The notes: a model not told the origin generated them from the letters alone. DNA of 64,000 nt from Diprion similis (GCF_021155765.1 NC_060107.1:15300501-15364500); one strand, 5' to 3'. Positions 41,301 through 55,689 are shown, counted from the first letter of the stretch. Made by a program: numbers and translations.

Positions 41301-42680
41301 CAGTAAAAAAAACTACCGAATCGACAAGGGTAGGATTACTATAATCCCTTACTGTATCACGCTGACATATTCTTCCGATGATATTTGTAAGAATTGAAGA
41401 GAAACTTTCTCGATCTAGAGAAGAAAAGAAATTCAACTTCTGACGATAAATGTTGGGTTTTATCTAATTATGAATCTGCGCTTATCTTTAAGGAATTTAG
41501 GATCTTCTTGCTTTGCCTTGAAATGATTGGGTTTAACATCACGGTTGTGTGACCACTACTGTAAAAAAGGTTTAGAAAATTGATAGATAAATAATGAATT
41601 TGGTTGTACAGTAGCATGCCGTAATCTCAGAGTGCATGAAAATTATCAACTTTAAATTACATATCCGCACCGTGACCGTTAATTTTCTAAACTTTTCTTC
41701 ATTATCAAAAATGACCGATCATTAATTTCCCAAAGTTTGTCGAGGAACATCATTACTGGGGGAAAAGCGAATAGTGCAGTAATAACTACGAATGTCGATG
41801 AAGTTGAATGTGTATGGGGAAAGCTGTGAATCTAGGTATGAAGAAACTCGAGATTTAAACAATTCGTCATCGTTTGATACTTGTAGTTCAATTTTCGGTC
41901 CTGTTCTTGGATCCACCGATCAAAGGCCTACCGATTACGTCTATTCCTGCGATTATTAAACCTGCCTTGAATTTGCGATGTGATCATGTTTGTACCTAAG
42001 TAGCCACCTGTGCCAGGGTGCAGCATGCATGGGCAGGGAATGAATGTCTAAAGTGGTGCGTTGACCAGGGGGGATTAACAAATCAGAGGAATCTTTCTAA
42101 TTATTGGTTATTCGAAGGCGAGATCTTAATCGAGAATAATACCAGGAGGCCAGGATCGAAAAACGCACGCTAGCACCCAAACCCAAACGCCGTTTGACGC
42201 TTGGAGCTATGCCGCGGATGCCAAGGCAGTAATATACTTGTGTAGAACGGGGCGCGGCGCTAAATCTGCACCTATCGACGTAAGTATTAGGCGGCAAACC
42301 GTGTAATGACCCATCAGGAAAGATGTGAAGAAGTGGTAGTCGACGGAGTCGAAGTATAAGAATTGGTGGGTAGGGAAGTGGGAATTGGGCTTCGATACCG
42401 CCGAGATGCAATTACCCGCTATTAGGGAACTAATTTGAATCAATTTACTTTGGCGGCGCGTTCTCTCATGCATCCTCTTATAACGTCCACGTTTCAGACG
42501 CTTCGGACATGACCGATGTGACCTGCCTCGACTGGTAGATCGGACCTTCTAGAGATATCGCGAAAACTTTACACGTTTTACCGATTGTCATGTCTTACCG
42601 ACAAATTGGTAAACCATATTCTAAGTAATGAAAAGTTATAACATTGAAGGAAACACTATGTAAATTAGTAAGTGTGTAAA

Positions 42681-42896
42681 AATCGTTCGTTGATAAAGGT
42701 AAAGAAGATTTTTCAACATCGTGACGTTTCAATTGGTCTGGTAAACATCCGTAAGACTTGTTTCTTATCGTTAGCTTGTAGATCTTCTTTCTCGTTCGAA
42801 TGTTGTCAAGTCTGAAGATGGTTGGTTGCCCGAAACGTCACAATGTTGATAAAAAATCAATCAAAGCTTTCCTTGGGCGATCATCAATGAACGATT
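42681..42896. repeat. Inverted-repeat relic with hammerhead-like core
   Basis: Arms at 42681-42730 and 42832-42896 are imperfect inverted copies (CAACATCGTGACGTTTC against GAAACGTCACAATGTTG). On the + strand CTGAAGA (42812-42818) is followed by a short stem-like stretch and CGAAACGTC (42831-42839), the layout of hammerhead cores known from Penelope-like elements and common in insect retroelement ends. No RT/GIY-YIG coding remains. Confidence 0.45.
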
Positions 42897-45865
42897 TTCA
42901 TTGAACCACCATGGTTAAGAAAAAAATTGAAAATGAAAATTGAGGTCATGGCTATACTGTAGGTACTGCTGAATTCTAGAATTTCAGTGTTACGTCATTT
43001 TGACATAAAGTTCGAAATTGAAAAAATTGAAACATTCAGCAAAAATTTGCTGTTTTCTTTCTCAATTTCGAATTGTATGACATGTATCATTACTAGTTTT
43101 CTTTTACTAGTATTTTCTCGCGACGCCTGCAACGAAACTGAATTCTCGATTCAATTTGGATCGGTCTGGTCGTTACAGTGCAGCGTCTGCGATATGATAA
43201 TATAATCGATGTGGAGAGTTGAGGGTGAACTGTAAATCCGAAATGACAAAGCTACTGCGCGATAAATCAGCCGTTCTTTACGCTGATTGTCACAGTGCGC
43301 AGTACTTATCTTTGAACCCCGATGGCGCGACGAATCGAGGAAGTGCAACGCGCCAGGTTTCGTGGGGCTACACGTGCGGTACGATTTGGTGAGAGTGGTC
43401 ACTCTAGGCGACTTCGATTCAAGGGTGTCACCCCCAACGGGATATGTAACGGGCTGAATTCTCCACGGGGATCGAGTCCCTCAGTCCTCGTGCTCCTCGT
43501 AAATCAAGGATTAAAATGCGAGCCGTGTAATTCACTGCAGTTTTAACCGTAAACAGTTTTAATCCCTTTGTGATTTCGAATCGGTGATGTCACAACAACG
43601 AACATTAGTCTTCATGGGTAGCCTCACGCCCGGGAGTTCCTGAGAGTTTCAATTAGCCTCGTTGGTGTAGAGCCGTGGAAAAGGATTCTGTCAAAATGAC
43701 ACACGCATTATCCTGAAGAACGTTAAAAATAAAAATAAAAAATAAGTCAAGTTTCAAATACCCATTTCGTTCAAACCATGTATAATACACCCTGCAGACG
43801 TATACGTCACCGTGAAATAAAATAGATCTCACGATGCGCAGCAGATGTGCTCACTAAAGCCACAGAAGTGTCTAAGGACGTCGTCCATTGAATAGATTTC
43901 TAAATTTATTCCACAGCGGTCTCGAAATTATTTAAAAACAAAATGAAAAAGAGATTAGCGAGCGCCTCTTTCAATAAATACCCATGGCGTTTTGCTTATA
44001 CTGTCATTATTCACTGGCTATATTGGTATACTTACATTTAACCTGATATTTAACGAATTTGAATAGCCTATAACTGTGTAAATAAATTCCTGTAACAGAA
44101 AGGAATCGTCTCTCAAACAGACATCTTGAAGATGCCTTTAAACCGTCTAACAAAAGATGTAAATCCTTGAGAAGTCTCACGTAACGTCCAAAAGACATGA
44201 GAAAATATCGCATTCGTCGTACTTTGGACATCTTTTGCTAAGATTGAAAGTCGACTTTCTGCAATTTGAAACGACCTTCAGTCGCTTTTCGAAAATTAAG
44301 AAGATCTTTTGAACTTGGAAAGTAGCCTTGGATACCGATTCAAACCAAGAATGACCTTTCGCGTTCTCATCAGGATCTTCATTGCCAACCTGATCCTTGA
44401 TCTGGACTGTGTTTTCGGAATCGTCCTGGGATCTGTGGTCCTTAGTTTGGCGATGCGCAGGAGCGAACTCTCCTCGCTCACATAATGCGGGACGTTAACA
44501 TTCGTGCGGCACACACCGCCAGACGCTACCGACTCGCAACAGCTTGGCTGGACCCTGTTCTATGGAATATATGGATCGGATCCCGAAGGGTGGGTTGTAC
44601 CTGCCTAGCTGCCGGCTGTATTACGCTGGTGTCACCGACTTCCATATCCCGTGTTTTAGTTGATCTACATTCATACTTATCCCTCGCCCTCTACCGAATA
44701 TTGCTTTTGGAGACAATCTGTAAACCAAAGGACGTCGTATTGGATCTATGCAATATGAATACACCGAGGCGACTCTGGTGGAAATTTTTCTAATATGCAA
44801 AGCTAATGTCCAAACTTTGTTCCCAAATTTCCTGATAGAATTTTGAAAAATTCTTTTCCTTCGTACTTTAATCAAGAGTCTCATAGCAATTCAGCGTAAG
44901 TAAAATAATTTATAAATTTAGGTATTCCAAAATTAAGTGAGAAAACTTGAATTAGATTACATGTAAGAAATTCAATGATCTTGAATAATCGGTCAATGTG
45001 ATTCTTGAAATATGGCGATTTTGTGTTAGAAATATTTCTGATTTGATATTTTTACGTTGTGGTCAAAACGTGAATTGACGATTGATCGGTTCATAGAAAG
45101 GAATTCCATGTTATTGTACTGCCGGTAATTTTCAGCATCTGACACAGGGAAGCTGTAATGGTTTCCCTGAGATAAAATCCGAGGAGTAGATATTGCTGCG
45201 AACCGTTTCCGAGCAACGGAATCGTCTATAAATATGCGGAGCACGGTGCAGATTTTCTTCTAAAACGGAATTCGAATTTGACGACAAGGATTGTCATCAT
45301 TTTGCACGAAAATTCCACCGTCGTTACATTGGAAGTACCTACTTGGGTTCGCTCTCTAAGTTTTCAGTATTCAAATTGTTTCAAAACATTTTTCACAATA
45401 TTGGGAAATGTTTGAATAAAAAAATTTATACGGTCTAAAGAACCAATGGAGAAAAAATAGCATTGCAATATGCGCAATTACAAATACTGGTAAAAGTAGT
45501 TACGCTGCTGCTCGCCGGCACGGCTAAAATGGCAGTAAAGAAAAGGTTCATGAGCGAGTCACGGTTGAACGGAGTTGAACAGTTTTTGCTCGGCTTCTTC
45601 GAACCGGTTAATTTTGTCGAAAAATTAACAGTTTCCTGCACATGTACCATATAATGGCCTGTAATTTGAGAGCTCAACACCTCTCTGAACTGCGGTGCAT
45701 CGAAAATTTCAGCCAATAAGTTAAACCGCGTCTCTATAAAAGAACAAGTCCAGATACACCGTAAAAATTTCACTCCAAAAAAAAACTCTTGTAATTGATT
45801 TCGAAAATTTTCGATTGACAAAAATTTTTTCGAATCCCTTGGCATTGTTTTATAAAAACTTTATA

Positions 45866-45867
<2 letters not shown>

Positions 45868-45903
<36 letters not shown>
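45868..45903. repeat. (AT)n microsatellite
   Basis: Eighteen perfect AT units. Confidence 0.95.
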
Positions 45904-45906
<3 letters not shown>

Positions 45907-46628
45907 ATTACCGATGCGACTTAGTTTTTTGTAGTTTCGTTTACATCTAGAGTATTTGAAACATAATCACATGAATGCACGGGAAATAAAAGTTCGACAG
46001 TAATATATGTTCGGCTCATTTTATGTTTAGAAGTTTTTCGTAGGGTCGACCGTGAAACGTGTTTAGGGTATATTAGAGACTAGCCTTTCGGAGGAGAATA
46101 ATAGCGGTAAGGTTTACCTCATGGACGCATTTGCAACTGCGGTGTTTACGTTATCGTCAAATTACAGGGTGTCGGATGAAGTTTCATCAAACGATCAAGC
46201 GTAATTATAATACATGCAGCACAGAAATATACGAAATAAAGTGTACAAATCATTCCCGGCTGTCAGGAATGAAGAATAACGAATCACTAATTACAGACGC
46301 GCGAAAACGAACAACATACCTAATAAACGGGGATCGAATTCACTCAACTTTCCTCACAATAGATTTCAGTTTTATACCAATGTGAACGAAATTTTTTTAC
46401 TGCTAAACTAACATCACTCGCTGTGTTCAGTTTAGTGAGAAAAAGTTATTCGATCATTTTGAAGCGAAGAGAAGCCATATGCAGGAAATGTGCTCTCGCT
46501 GTGTGTAATTCCAAATGGCGGACAGCCTGTATTAAAAAAAAATTCATTTTTTCGTATGGTAGCATGGCGCAGTGCTAGCAATTAAAAAATCTCACTTTCC
46601 AAACACAAAGTGACAAAGAAATTAGCAG

Positions 46629-46930
46629 ACCTTCGAATCACGGATTCTGCTGAAACTTCTGGCGATGTTTCTTAACCTTAAAATATGGAGGTTATGATGT
46701 GTAGTTTCATGCATTGAGTCGTTCTTCGCTCTACTTAAAATTGATTATATTAGCAGTTTAACGAGTGGAATGTCCTAATAAACCAAATTTCGTTGTGTAC
46801 TTTCATCTGAAATATTCATTTTTCATTGTCTTCTCAAAGTTTCGGTAAAAAAGTTTTCATAGATTCAGGTGTAAACACGTGTAAAGTGTATTCTGCAGAT
46901 TTAGTAGAATCTGTGATCCAGAGATCTGAT
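46629..46930 (+). repeat. Dispersed MITE-like family B, copy 1
   Basis: The left end ACCTTCGAATCACGGATTCT is the inverse of the right end of copy 2 at 55859-55889. The interior, including CAGTTTAACGA, AAGTTTCGGT and TTTTCATAGATTCA, matches copy 2 in order and spacing. Confidence 0.65.
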
Positions 46931-49900
46931 ACTTTCCTTGTCAGGCTTCGTTTCCTTTGCGCGAATTCATTCTCTACAGGACCTACTTTTTTGATCAATA
47001 GCCACGCTAGGTCGTGTATACATGCATCTGTAATATTAGATAAAACCACGTTGTTATATATACAATGCGAACTTGTCGGTTAGTAATTGGAAGCACTTAA
47101 ACAAATGTCGTTTGGTCGCGGTTTGAGCGCCCGGAAATATTCATTTTCTGTGTAGGTAATAATGTGGTCACGACCCGACATTCGTTGGTTGAAGAGACGT
47201 TGAAAACAATAAGAGAAAGCATTTCATTATTTCAAAGCAGTAATATAAGTGTTTAATGAAATAATGATATCTCAAGTAGTGCGGTGAGTAGAACAGAAGA
47301 AATTCTTCTTGGATTACACTTCAATTTCACACTGCGTCGTTTCTTATTATCGGATTTCGCGCGTCAAACATTCCCTGCAGGACGCCATCTTGTATACGCA
47401 TTTAAAACTGTGGCATCACCCGGGAGCAAGTGAAGCGCTATCTGGTTAAACCGTATTTCAAACTATTTGAAAACATATATTCTAATAGGTTCTATAAATT
47501 CAGTCAAATTACAATTTAAATTTCAATTTCTTGATTGAATAACTATTTCACGCAACTAAAACCGTATGTTGAATATTATCTAGTAGTTCGTGCACTTTTT
47601 ACGATCTCGCTCAGATAGTCAAATTTTAAATACTACCTACTAAATTGTCTGTATGAATTTTTTCACATTCTTAAATCAATCCTTTTAAGAGTTGGATTTT
47701 TGTGAATAATTCATACAACTTGGATCGGGTTGGTCTATAAAAAAAAAGTTGCTAATACAGAAAATTTTGAGTCTTCACTGGAATTTGCAATACAATAAAT
47801 CTTATATTTTTATTTCGACTACAAATTTCTGGGAAAAATAAATGAGAAGAATTTTTTTCCTTCAATTCGAACCGATCGATATTATTCTTAATTTTGAATA
47901 ACTTATAGGGACGCGTAAGAAGTCTACAGAAACTTATGTGAGAAATATTTGCGTTGCATAAAATTAAGAATAGTATTCAAAGTAAGCGATTCAGTAGAAA
48001 AAATCCTTTCCAATGAAAATATAATTATAACATTAATCGCATTACAAACGTCATTAAAAAACAAAACTTTTTGTATTAATGACTACTTTGCCACATCTGG
48101 CCAAAAAAATTCTTCATCTTCTATCTAAAACGATTGATGTAAAAATGACTAAAAATTTCAAAGACCGCTTTCAACTATTACTATATAATGTAGTATAGCC
48201 ATTTGTAATTGGCGATATTTGAGAGGGCCTGGGAAAAAAATCAATATAATTTTATACAAATTTACAATTTTAAGAGTGCTTAAATTGTTTCAGAGCAGTC
48301 AGAATATTTCTAGAATATTTTGTTTAAAATTGTTATATGAATATTTTGTCACCAGGTTTGATGAAAGCAGGTAGCAATATGAAATTAAAAAGTCATCTGT
48401 ATGTGCAATTTGAATTCGAGTGATGCGTCAGTAAGCAAAGGTTTCACATACTTATGCGGTCAATAAAAATTTTCCAACTATTTTCATTTTCACCTATCCT
48501 AACCGAAGAATATAGTTTTAGCTATACAAAATAAAAATAAGTTTTGTAGCTTAAACTAAAAAATATGATTTGTTTTTTTGATTAGCTTAAACTAAGAAAT
48601 GTGTTTTTAAATTTTGGTATAAAGTTTAATTTTATTTCCGTTGGTTGAACACTTCTTTAAAATGTAAATAAACCAAAAAGTGTCGTTCGCTAAATTCAAC
48701 ACAAAGTCAGTGAATTTTAACACAAAAAATGTCATCCGGTTCCTACCGATCGAAAGATGTTGAATTTGTGCAGTTTCGTCAATATCGGATGCAATAATTG
48801 ATGTTAAAATTGACCAGTTTATAACGTTTATCTAAAAACTGAAAATAAAATGGTCGTTATTAAAAGATTAAGGTACTTTTAGTCTGTTAATACGTGTTGC
48901 GTTTCGGTCTTTAGGATGTCAACATTCAATTTTCTGTAAAAAATATGTAAAGACGGAATTGGCGAAGTTAATTTTAATATTTGCTTGACAAAAATAATGT
49001 AATTACAAAAAAATAGTTGAGACGTTCGAACCTCTATCGACGTTTATCACAGCGAACTCCAAATGCGAATTTATTCATATCAGTATAAATTTCAAAGAAT
49101 CTATAAATCGTCATTACGCGAAGCGATCCATTTACCTGAACAATCTCTATAGCCATATGGCTACCTTTTAAAATCGCTGATACTAATTCAATGTACGATG
49201 TAATTAATTATAAAATGAAAAGGCCTGATCCTCTGAGAGTCTTCAACGCCGCTTTAATTTCAATTAACCGACTCCGCAGATGGTCGAAGCTAAATATCAG
49301 GCTCACAAGCTGAGCGGTCTAAACGGTTAGAAAGAAAAAACAAGATCGAATAAGACATACCGCAGGGGGAGGGTTGATAGCAAGCCAACCTCCGACATGG
49401 GCTGCTATATACACCTGCAGGCGAGTGCAGACATTCGATCTATCGCTCGCCATATTGTATGATAGGGACTATTATACTTTCGCGGTTGTACCCTGAACGA
49501 GTATAGTCGTAGTAGCCCGTAGTCAGGAAATCTTACCCTTTTACCCTCCTCCCCTCATCTTTCCCCTTTCCTTAGCGTTCCTCTTGTAAGCACGACTCAG
49601 CCTCGCCGCCCTGTAATCATTGCAGGAGGTGGCGGTGGCTGCTAATTATGTTTCATAACACTTCTTGCCCCCGCCCCTAGGTAGCCGACATCCATCCTCG
49701 CCCCCAAGGGCACCTCCTCATTGATTTACATCGTGTGTTCATCCGCAGGATACGCACATGCATGGTGCAGGGCTCGATGCAAAGTTTTTTTTTTTCTTAC
49801 TTTCGGAGAGTGAATTTGTCGAGCATTATTAACTGGAACGAAAACGCGAATGCAATCTAAAAACCTAAGGACGATCGGTTGAACTGTAATTTTAAACTCA

Positions 49901-49947
49901 TTGAAGTTCCTCCTGTGTGTTCTTAGATGTTGGCAATAAGGTCTGAG

Positions 49948-49967
49948 TTTTTTTTTTTTTTTTTTTT
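49948..49967. repeat. Poly(T) tract
   Basis: Twenty T residues followed by GCAG; either a retroposon A-tail on the - strand or a chance polypyrimidine tract. Confidence 0.8.
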
Positions 49968-51159
49968 GCAGAGTATAGTTAGGTGAATAAAACTGACGAT
50001 CTTTAAGCCGCGTGTCGTGAAGGTATTCATTTTCCTAACACGAATGGAAATTTAATAATAAAGAATCATTTTTGTATAATGGGACCCAATTTGCGGATCT
50101 GAATTCTAGAATTACTTCTATTTTTATACGAGTTGGATTTAGACGTGCAAAAATCGAGTGGAGTTTGAGTGTAAACGCGAGCGAACGAGGCCTCGCAGTT
50201 TTTTACACGTCAACTATTACGCTCGTCATTTGATGGAGAGGAAAGTTTAAGTCGAGGTATAATTCCACCATATTGTGGAGCTAATATAGCCATTAACGCA
50301 AAGAGCTGTTTGAGAGAATCTGTTGGTACAGAAGGAACCGGGAGGCTTGAAATTTAAAAAATTGGTTCTGGTTAGAATGGCAGGACGATCTTAAGTGACG
50401 TTGGACCCTTACTTGGCGATGCTTTGCATCTGCAGTATATACTTTGACTCTTGATCGACTCGTCGTTCGTCAAAGGATTGAGGTGTCAGGACGGTAAAGA
50501 GACTGTACTAAACGAGAATTTTGTATACCAACCACTACATGACACGGTACGTAAAGAAAAATTAGTTTAAACGTGTACCGACTGAGCTAGTTTTGAAAAA
50601 CCTGATGCTTATACACATGAAAATTCTCTTTCTCAACAAAAGATGTTGGTTTTTCATTTGAGAAACAATCTGGTCGCCAATAACTAACGAACGAACATAT
50701 CTCGACTGATGGAAAAACCTGTAGCAATATTCCTGCGAGTCAATTTTGATGTGCCAATGGATGCGAGGATGCAGTGATCATGATGCAAACCATGCCAATG
50801 TTTTATGAAAAGCAGTGCGAGGCGCCGCAGGCCTTAAAGCGAAAAACAGGAATCCGTTCAGACTTCTGATGCAGGTTGCATGTATATGAAGTCATTATAT
50901 CGCATCGCGCATGTCTCACGGTAATTCATCCTGTTCTTTGTCCAAGCTTTATGCTACCTATTTGTATAATACAATCCGTTGCTGTTCTAAGAACTGCTCT
51001 ATAAATGTCTTGGGCGGATGGCACGCTTTCCGTTTCGCAATCCAACGCTTTTTGATTTCTCCAACCTCTGAAGACGAATCATTGGTGTCCGTGCTGATGG
51101 AAATCATCTTGAAAGCGTTATATACAGTAAAACCTTTTATCGAAGCTGCAATAGCTATT

Positions 51160-51298
51160 TATGTGGCATGCCCGTAAACCGCCTGTTTTTTTGGAAAGGA
51201 TAAAGATTTCAGGACGAGCTGAAGGCGAGTCGGAAGCGAGCCGGATGCGAGTACTGAAATTATCCGAGCCAAAAAATGGTTCATGGGCATGCCACATA
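51160..51298. repeat. Foldback element, left of a tandem pair
   Basis: TATGTGGCATGCCC (51160-51173) is exactly complemented at 51285-51298, and inner segments also pair. The loop contains three 11-base units of the type GCGAGTCGGA (about 51224-51256). Confidence 0.75.
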
Positions 51299-51540
51299 CA
51301 ATATTTTTTACGGTATGGGCATTGAAAAGCAAAACGAAGAGTGAGGTTATGTCGCGATTTGTTCGGGGAAGCTACTTTATTCGGCAGTTTGGGATGCGCA
51401 CTTCGAACTGCGCATCAAAACTGCGGAATAAAGACTTTATATCGCAACTTTGTTCGCTGCTGTATAAAGCGTCACTTTACGGAACGAAAACTGCCACAAA
51501 AAGTGGACTTTTCAATACCCATGCCGTAAAAAAAATTTTT
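51299..51540. repeat. Foldback element, right of a tandem pair
   Basis: A near-complete palindrome. The ends TTTTTTACGGTATGGGCATT and the complement of TTTTTTACGGCATGGGTATT match, and the centre pairs TTTATTCGGCAGTTT with AAACTGCGGAATAAA around TGCGCA. It directly abuts the preceding foldback. Confidence 0.8.
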
Positions 51541-51850
51541 TTGGGGGATGAAACTATGGGGTAAAATCAACTTTAAACCGACTGCATTGCAGCAAGCTGT
51601 ATACGGTAATATTATTCTTGTTGACGAATTATACCTTGAGAAGTATTATTTCATTAGAAAATGGTATAATTTCGGCAAAAAAAACGCTTCTTGCTATTAA
51701 CTTGATACAATTCTAGCTGCTGAAGTAAATTGCTGATTTAGCAATCGTACAACTGCAGGCTGAATTGGAAAAGTATCGTCAATACCTACATACAAGCAAC
51801 TTTTTACACGAATTAGGTTTTCGTACGATATTCTCTAAGAGTTTATAAAT

Positions 51851-51990
51851 TGGCGTAGTGGTTAGAGAGTGAGCTACTAGTAATGCGGCCGTTCCGCCGC
51901 GGGTTTGAATTCCTCCAAATGCGGCGATTTTCATAGGGTTGAAAATACGTTCTTTGATGATTCGCGTTTAATGATAAATTATTGGAAACT
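51851..51990 (+). repeat. tRNA-derived SINE-like sequence
   Basis: TGGCGTAGTGG (51851-51861) fits pol III box A and GGTTTGAATTCC (51902-51913) is a degenerate box B at tRNA-like distance (about 50 bases). The middle GCGGCCGTTCCGCCGCGGG forms a hairpin rather than an anticodon arm, and downstream sequence is unrelated to tRNA. A SINE head or tRNA pseudogene, not a functional tRNA. Confidence 0.45.
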
Positions 51991-53717
51991 CATGTATGTG
52001 TAATAATTCCATATAAGACCTTTCTTTTTTTAAACCAGCACATAATACACGCAAATTAAACATCCAACGATTGTCTTATGATCCACGTATGGTTTATATT
52101 ACCGTTTATATGTGGAATACAATAAATTTATGGTCACATTGATCACCCATAGGATAATACCAGAATTGTTTGTAAGGATATAAAATAAGACTACTTATAA
52201 ATTGTTCGCAGAGTGTACGGCTGAAAAACTTCCAAATTGGATGGTTGGTTCAATGATACTAACTTTTCTAAGCTGCAAAGTGCTGCTTTTATTCATCGAG
52301 CTATACGATTATAGCATTTGCGATAATGTAGTAAAATTGAGTAATAATTAAAAAAAAATACTGTGTTGCACGTATTAGTATAAAAAAACATCGGTAAAAC
52401 AATAATTGTGACTAAAATGGTTAAAGTTTTTTTCACAGAGATTTCGGAATAGTAAATCATATGAGCCTTGTAACTTCAGAAAACGCAAAAGATTTCGATA
52501 GACCATGAAAGAATTGTTTAATTTCTCGAACTACCTTGTGACAGAAAATGCAGATTTGTATAAATCTCTAATAAACAAGAAAAAAAAAGTGTTACTATTA
52601 CGTTAAACTTTTCCAAAGCTAATTAGCGCCTCGGCAGGTCCTTTCTAGATTAGCCATGATTATGCCTGATAGAAAGGAGTCCATTGTGAAAACAGGACAC
52701 ATCACAACGAATAGCCACACGTATTTTTGATGTACAAGATAAATTGGTGAAATTCGTGAAACTTTTGAGCGAGAACGCTCCACGTGGTAGACAAACAGAT
52801 GTTTCGAAAAAGCCATGGAACTGTACGAAGAGAAACAAGAATTCTGCAAGAGAACGGTTTTACGAGTTTCCGGGAAGTTTCATGCCCATTTATGACTCTG
52901 GGTTGCTGGATTCACTTGGGTAAAGTGTTAATAATTTTATTTTTAAGGTAAGTGTAGGTACCAGTCATTGACACGTTTAGACCCAGTTATTGACCCTTTT
53001 ATTATCCAAAATTATTAATTGACGGGAAAAATTGTGAATTTCTCGATATCTAAAACCAATGGCTAAAGGATTCGATACTATACATTTATTTTTTAGTAAT
53101 TTTCGAATTGAGGATCAAATAGATACAACCGAAAGAAGTCAACAATTGGAACAGGGTCAATAACTGATACAGTGACCTTATCCAATATTTTTTGCTTAGC
53201 AAATTATCGAATCTGGGCCAAAATTTTCACTGCATTATTCTCGAAATCATGATTTTGGTATTGGTAATTATGATGTTTCAACAACCAAGCAGCTGACCAG
53301 CTAAATTGAGCTTGTGCACAGAGCAACCGAAGTCGTTAGAACTAAATGAATTAAATTCGTTTTTCATTGTCTTTTGGAATACTGTATCCATTTCTTGTTT
53401 ATGGTTATTTTGGGATGCATTTTTTTCCCAAACATCCATTACGTTAGCCATTTAGTTTTCTTTCCACCAATTAACAAAAACAAGATAAGCATTCGACTTC
53501 CAAACTGAAATACCCTCTCAAAAGGTTTCATCGTTTTCAGCATTGAAGATCACTTTGTTTCATTCCTGCCAGCATTTGAGTTCCAAGTTGAAAGTGCGTC
53601 TACCTAGGTCGACATTAATAATGATTGAGGTGCGAGTCATTGTGGAGCAAGGTCCAGGCGACTGTGGCCCATCGAAAGATTGAAAAGTTGCAGGCCATCT
53701 CCTCGACGCCTCCCTTA

Positions 53718-53745
53718 CTCTTTCTCTTTCTCTCTCTCTCTCTCT
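53718..53745. repeat. (CT)n microsatellite
   Basis: Mostly perfect CT/TC units; an Arg-Glu repeat frame on the - strand is an artefact of it. Confidence 0.9.
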
Positions 53746-54016
53746 GAGCTTCGAAGACGAGGCAGAGAGGCGATGTAGGGTGTGGCCGCTGTAGCGTAAA
53801 CCAAAACATAATATCACCTAACAAAGGTAGACCTTCTCTGGTTCTGGCTAGTGATTGACAGCCGCCGTTTGGACGTCACTCAGGACTCCGCAAGCGATGC
53901 TGTAGGTACTGTGTGTGTGTGTATTTTATATACGTAGGCGAATAGGTGAACAAATATACTTACACAGAGGTACATGGATATGCGTGTAACCTATCCATAG
54001 ATGCATCTGTGTTTCT

Positions 54017-54044
54017 ATATACATATATATATATATATATATAT
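54017..54044. repeat. (TA)n microsatellite
   Basis: Perfect AT alternation over about 28 bases apart from one ACA. Confidence 0.9.
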
Positions 54045-54509
54045 CACAAATCGCTTCGAGTTGACGAATGGGTGCGATGTGATGCTCCTTTTTTACCACT
54101 CGGTACGGTGGTACAGCCATGCAATGACACTAAAAGAATTTTTCGGCTCTTCCCTAACTTCCTCAACTCGAAATACAAGAGATGCCACTTTCATATGGTA
54201 TACAAAGAGAGAGGGGAGTAACAATAGAACGAGATTCAACAAAATCGTGAGGCAGATGTACAGATTTTTGTCATCTTGGTACTAGCTTTGGCCACATTCG
54301 TTACCTGTAATCTGAAAATGATTCGATATGCGTAAACGTGAATTGTGAAACAAGGAGGAAAAAGTAAAACCTGCTTGAAAGCGGATTTCAGTGATGAATT
54401 GAGTAATCAAATAGTTTGAAAGTCACGTCATTGAATGCAGGATTTTGTACAAGTAGCCACAAATGGTGCATTCGTTCTTTATAAGAATGATCAAAACGTA
54501 GGTAGACAG

Positions 54510-54513
<4 letters not shown>

Positions 54514-54548
<35 letters not shown>
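54514..54548. repeat. (TA)n microsatellite
   Basis: About 17 perfect TA units. Confidence 0.95.
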
Positions 54549-54552
<4 letters not shown>

Positions 54553-55689
54553 GGAATTTAGAGCGGAACAATCAGACTGGATTACCCAGTTATTTTCAAA
54601 TGAGTGGACCACAGTGGGCTCATTATATCGACTGGAACGTTTCACCTGAGTTTGGTATTTGAAAATAAGAAAGAATGAGAGAAAGAAGTAAAATAAGGAT
54701 CAACCATAATATAGACCACAAAGGTAAACAGGTCGCGTGACGGGCAGCACAAGGCAATCCTTTGAAGAGGCCGCGTTGTATTGAGAAAAATAACACCCCG
54801 TGTTACTTGTGTGCAGGGGGTATTGGTATATAAGGGAGTTTCAAATATGGAGGAAGAACGGGTAGCGTCTGAAGAAGGTGGAGGCGTCGGATCGAGGACC
54901 ATGCCACAGGAGAACGAGAGTCCTGGCAATGTAATAGTGCCCGATGGAGAAAGAGGCATGCAGGGCACAGCTTGTGCCTTCAGTTTAGCGCAGCCCGATT
55001 TGAACATCGGTTGCCTGCCGTTTGCGACGTGTAAACACGATTCGGTAGTACAAGAGCGCAGTGCGCACGGCTTCGATGCTGTCAAAACTCCCGTGATGAA
55101 TCGGTCATTACTCGCGCTGTTTCGCGTTTCAGTAAGGCATGAGTTGGATATAAAACCACCGTAAATCGGCGGCCTCTTCCCCTAACCCAGAATGTTCGAA
55201 TCCTATCCCGCTTCCAGCATACATGGCTCATGCGATATATAACTGCGTGTGCGTACGTCGCTAATCGCGAGTACATAACCTCCGGCTATATACTCGTTTA
55301 CATAACAATCTAGCACGAATCTTGACGCTTGTATATTACTTAAACCCACATTGGTTTCCCCACTCGTTACGAAACTGTATAGGTATATATACATGTGCAT
55401 GTATACCTACTAGGGTGTCGTTATTATGATTGTCTTTTTTTTTTACATTTACATCGAAAGCTTGCATGAGTTCTTTAGGAATATATTTATAGGTCAGTTG
55501 TGGGAAAAATTTAGGAAACGAACAATTTTTATTTTATATGGAAAAGTCTGGTAAATTCGTATCAAAGTATCTTGTAATGAAGGATTTTGATTCTATGAAA
55601 TCACAGGAAGTCATTTTCGTTTAATAATTTGTGTCAGCTCAAATAAGATGAATTCAGCCTTTGAAGACTTTGCTCAGACTTTGAAGGTT

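Noticed and set aside
45435..45845. 136-codon frame on - and 63-codon frame on +
   Set aside because: Both fairly protein-like by eye, but no family, no clear splice signals and mutually overlapping.
54781..55164. 127-codon frame on + with a 147-codon frame on - opposite
   Set aside because: Somewhat GC-richer region but no homology or codon pattern that I can recognise; kept only as a note.
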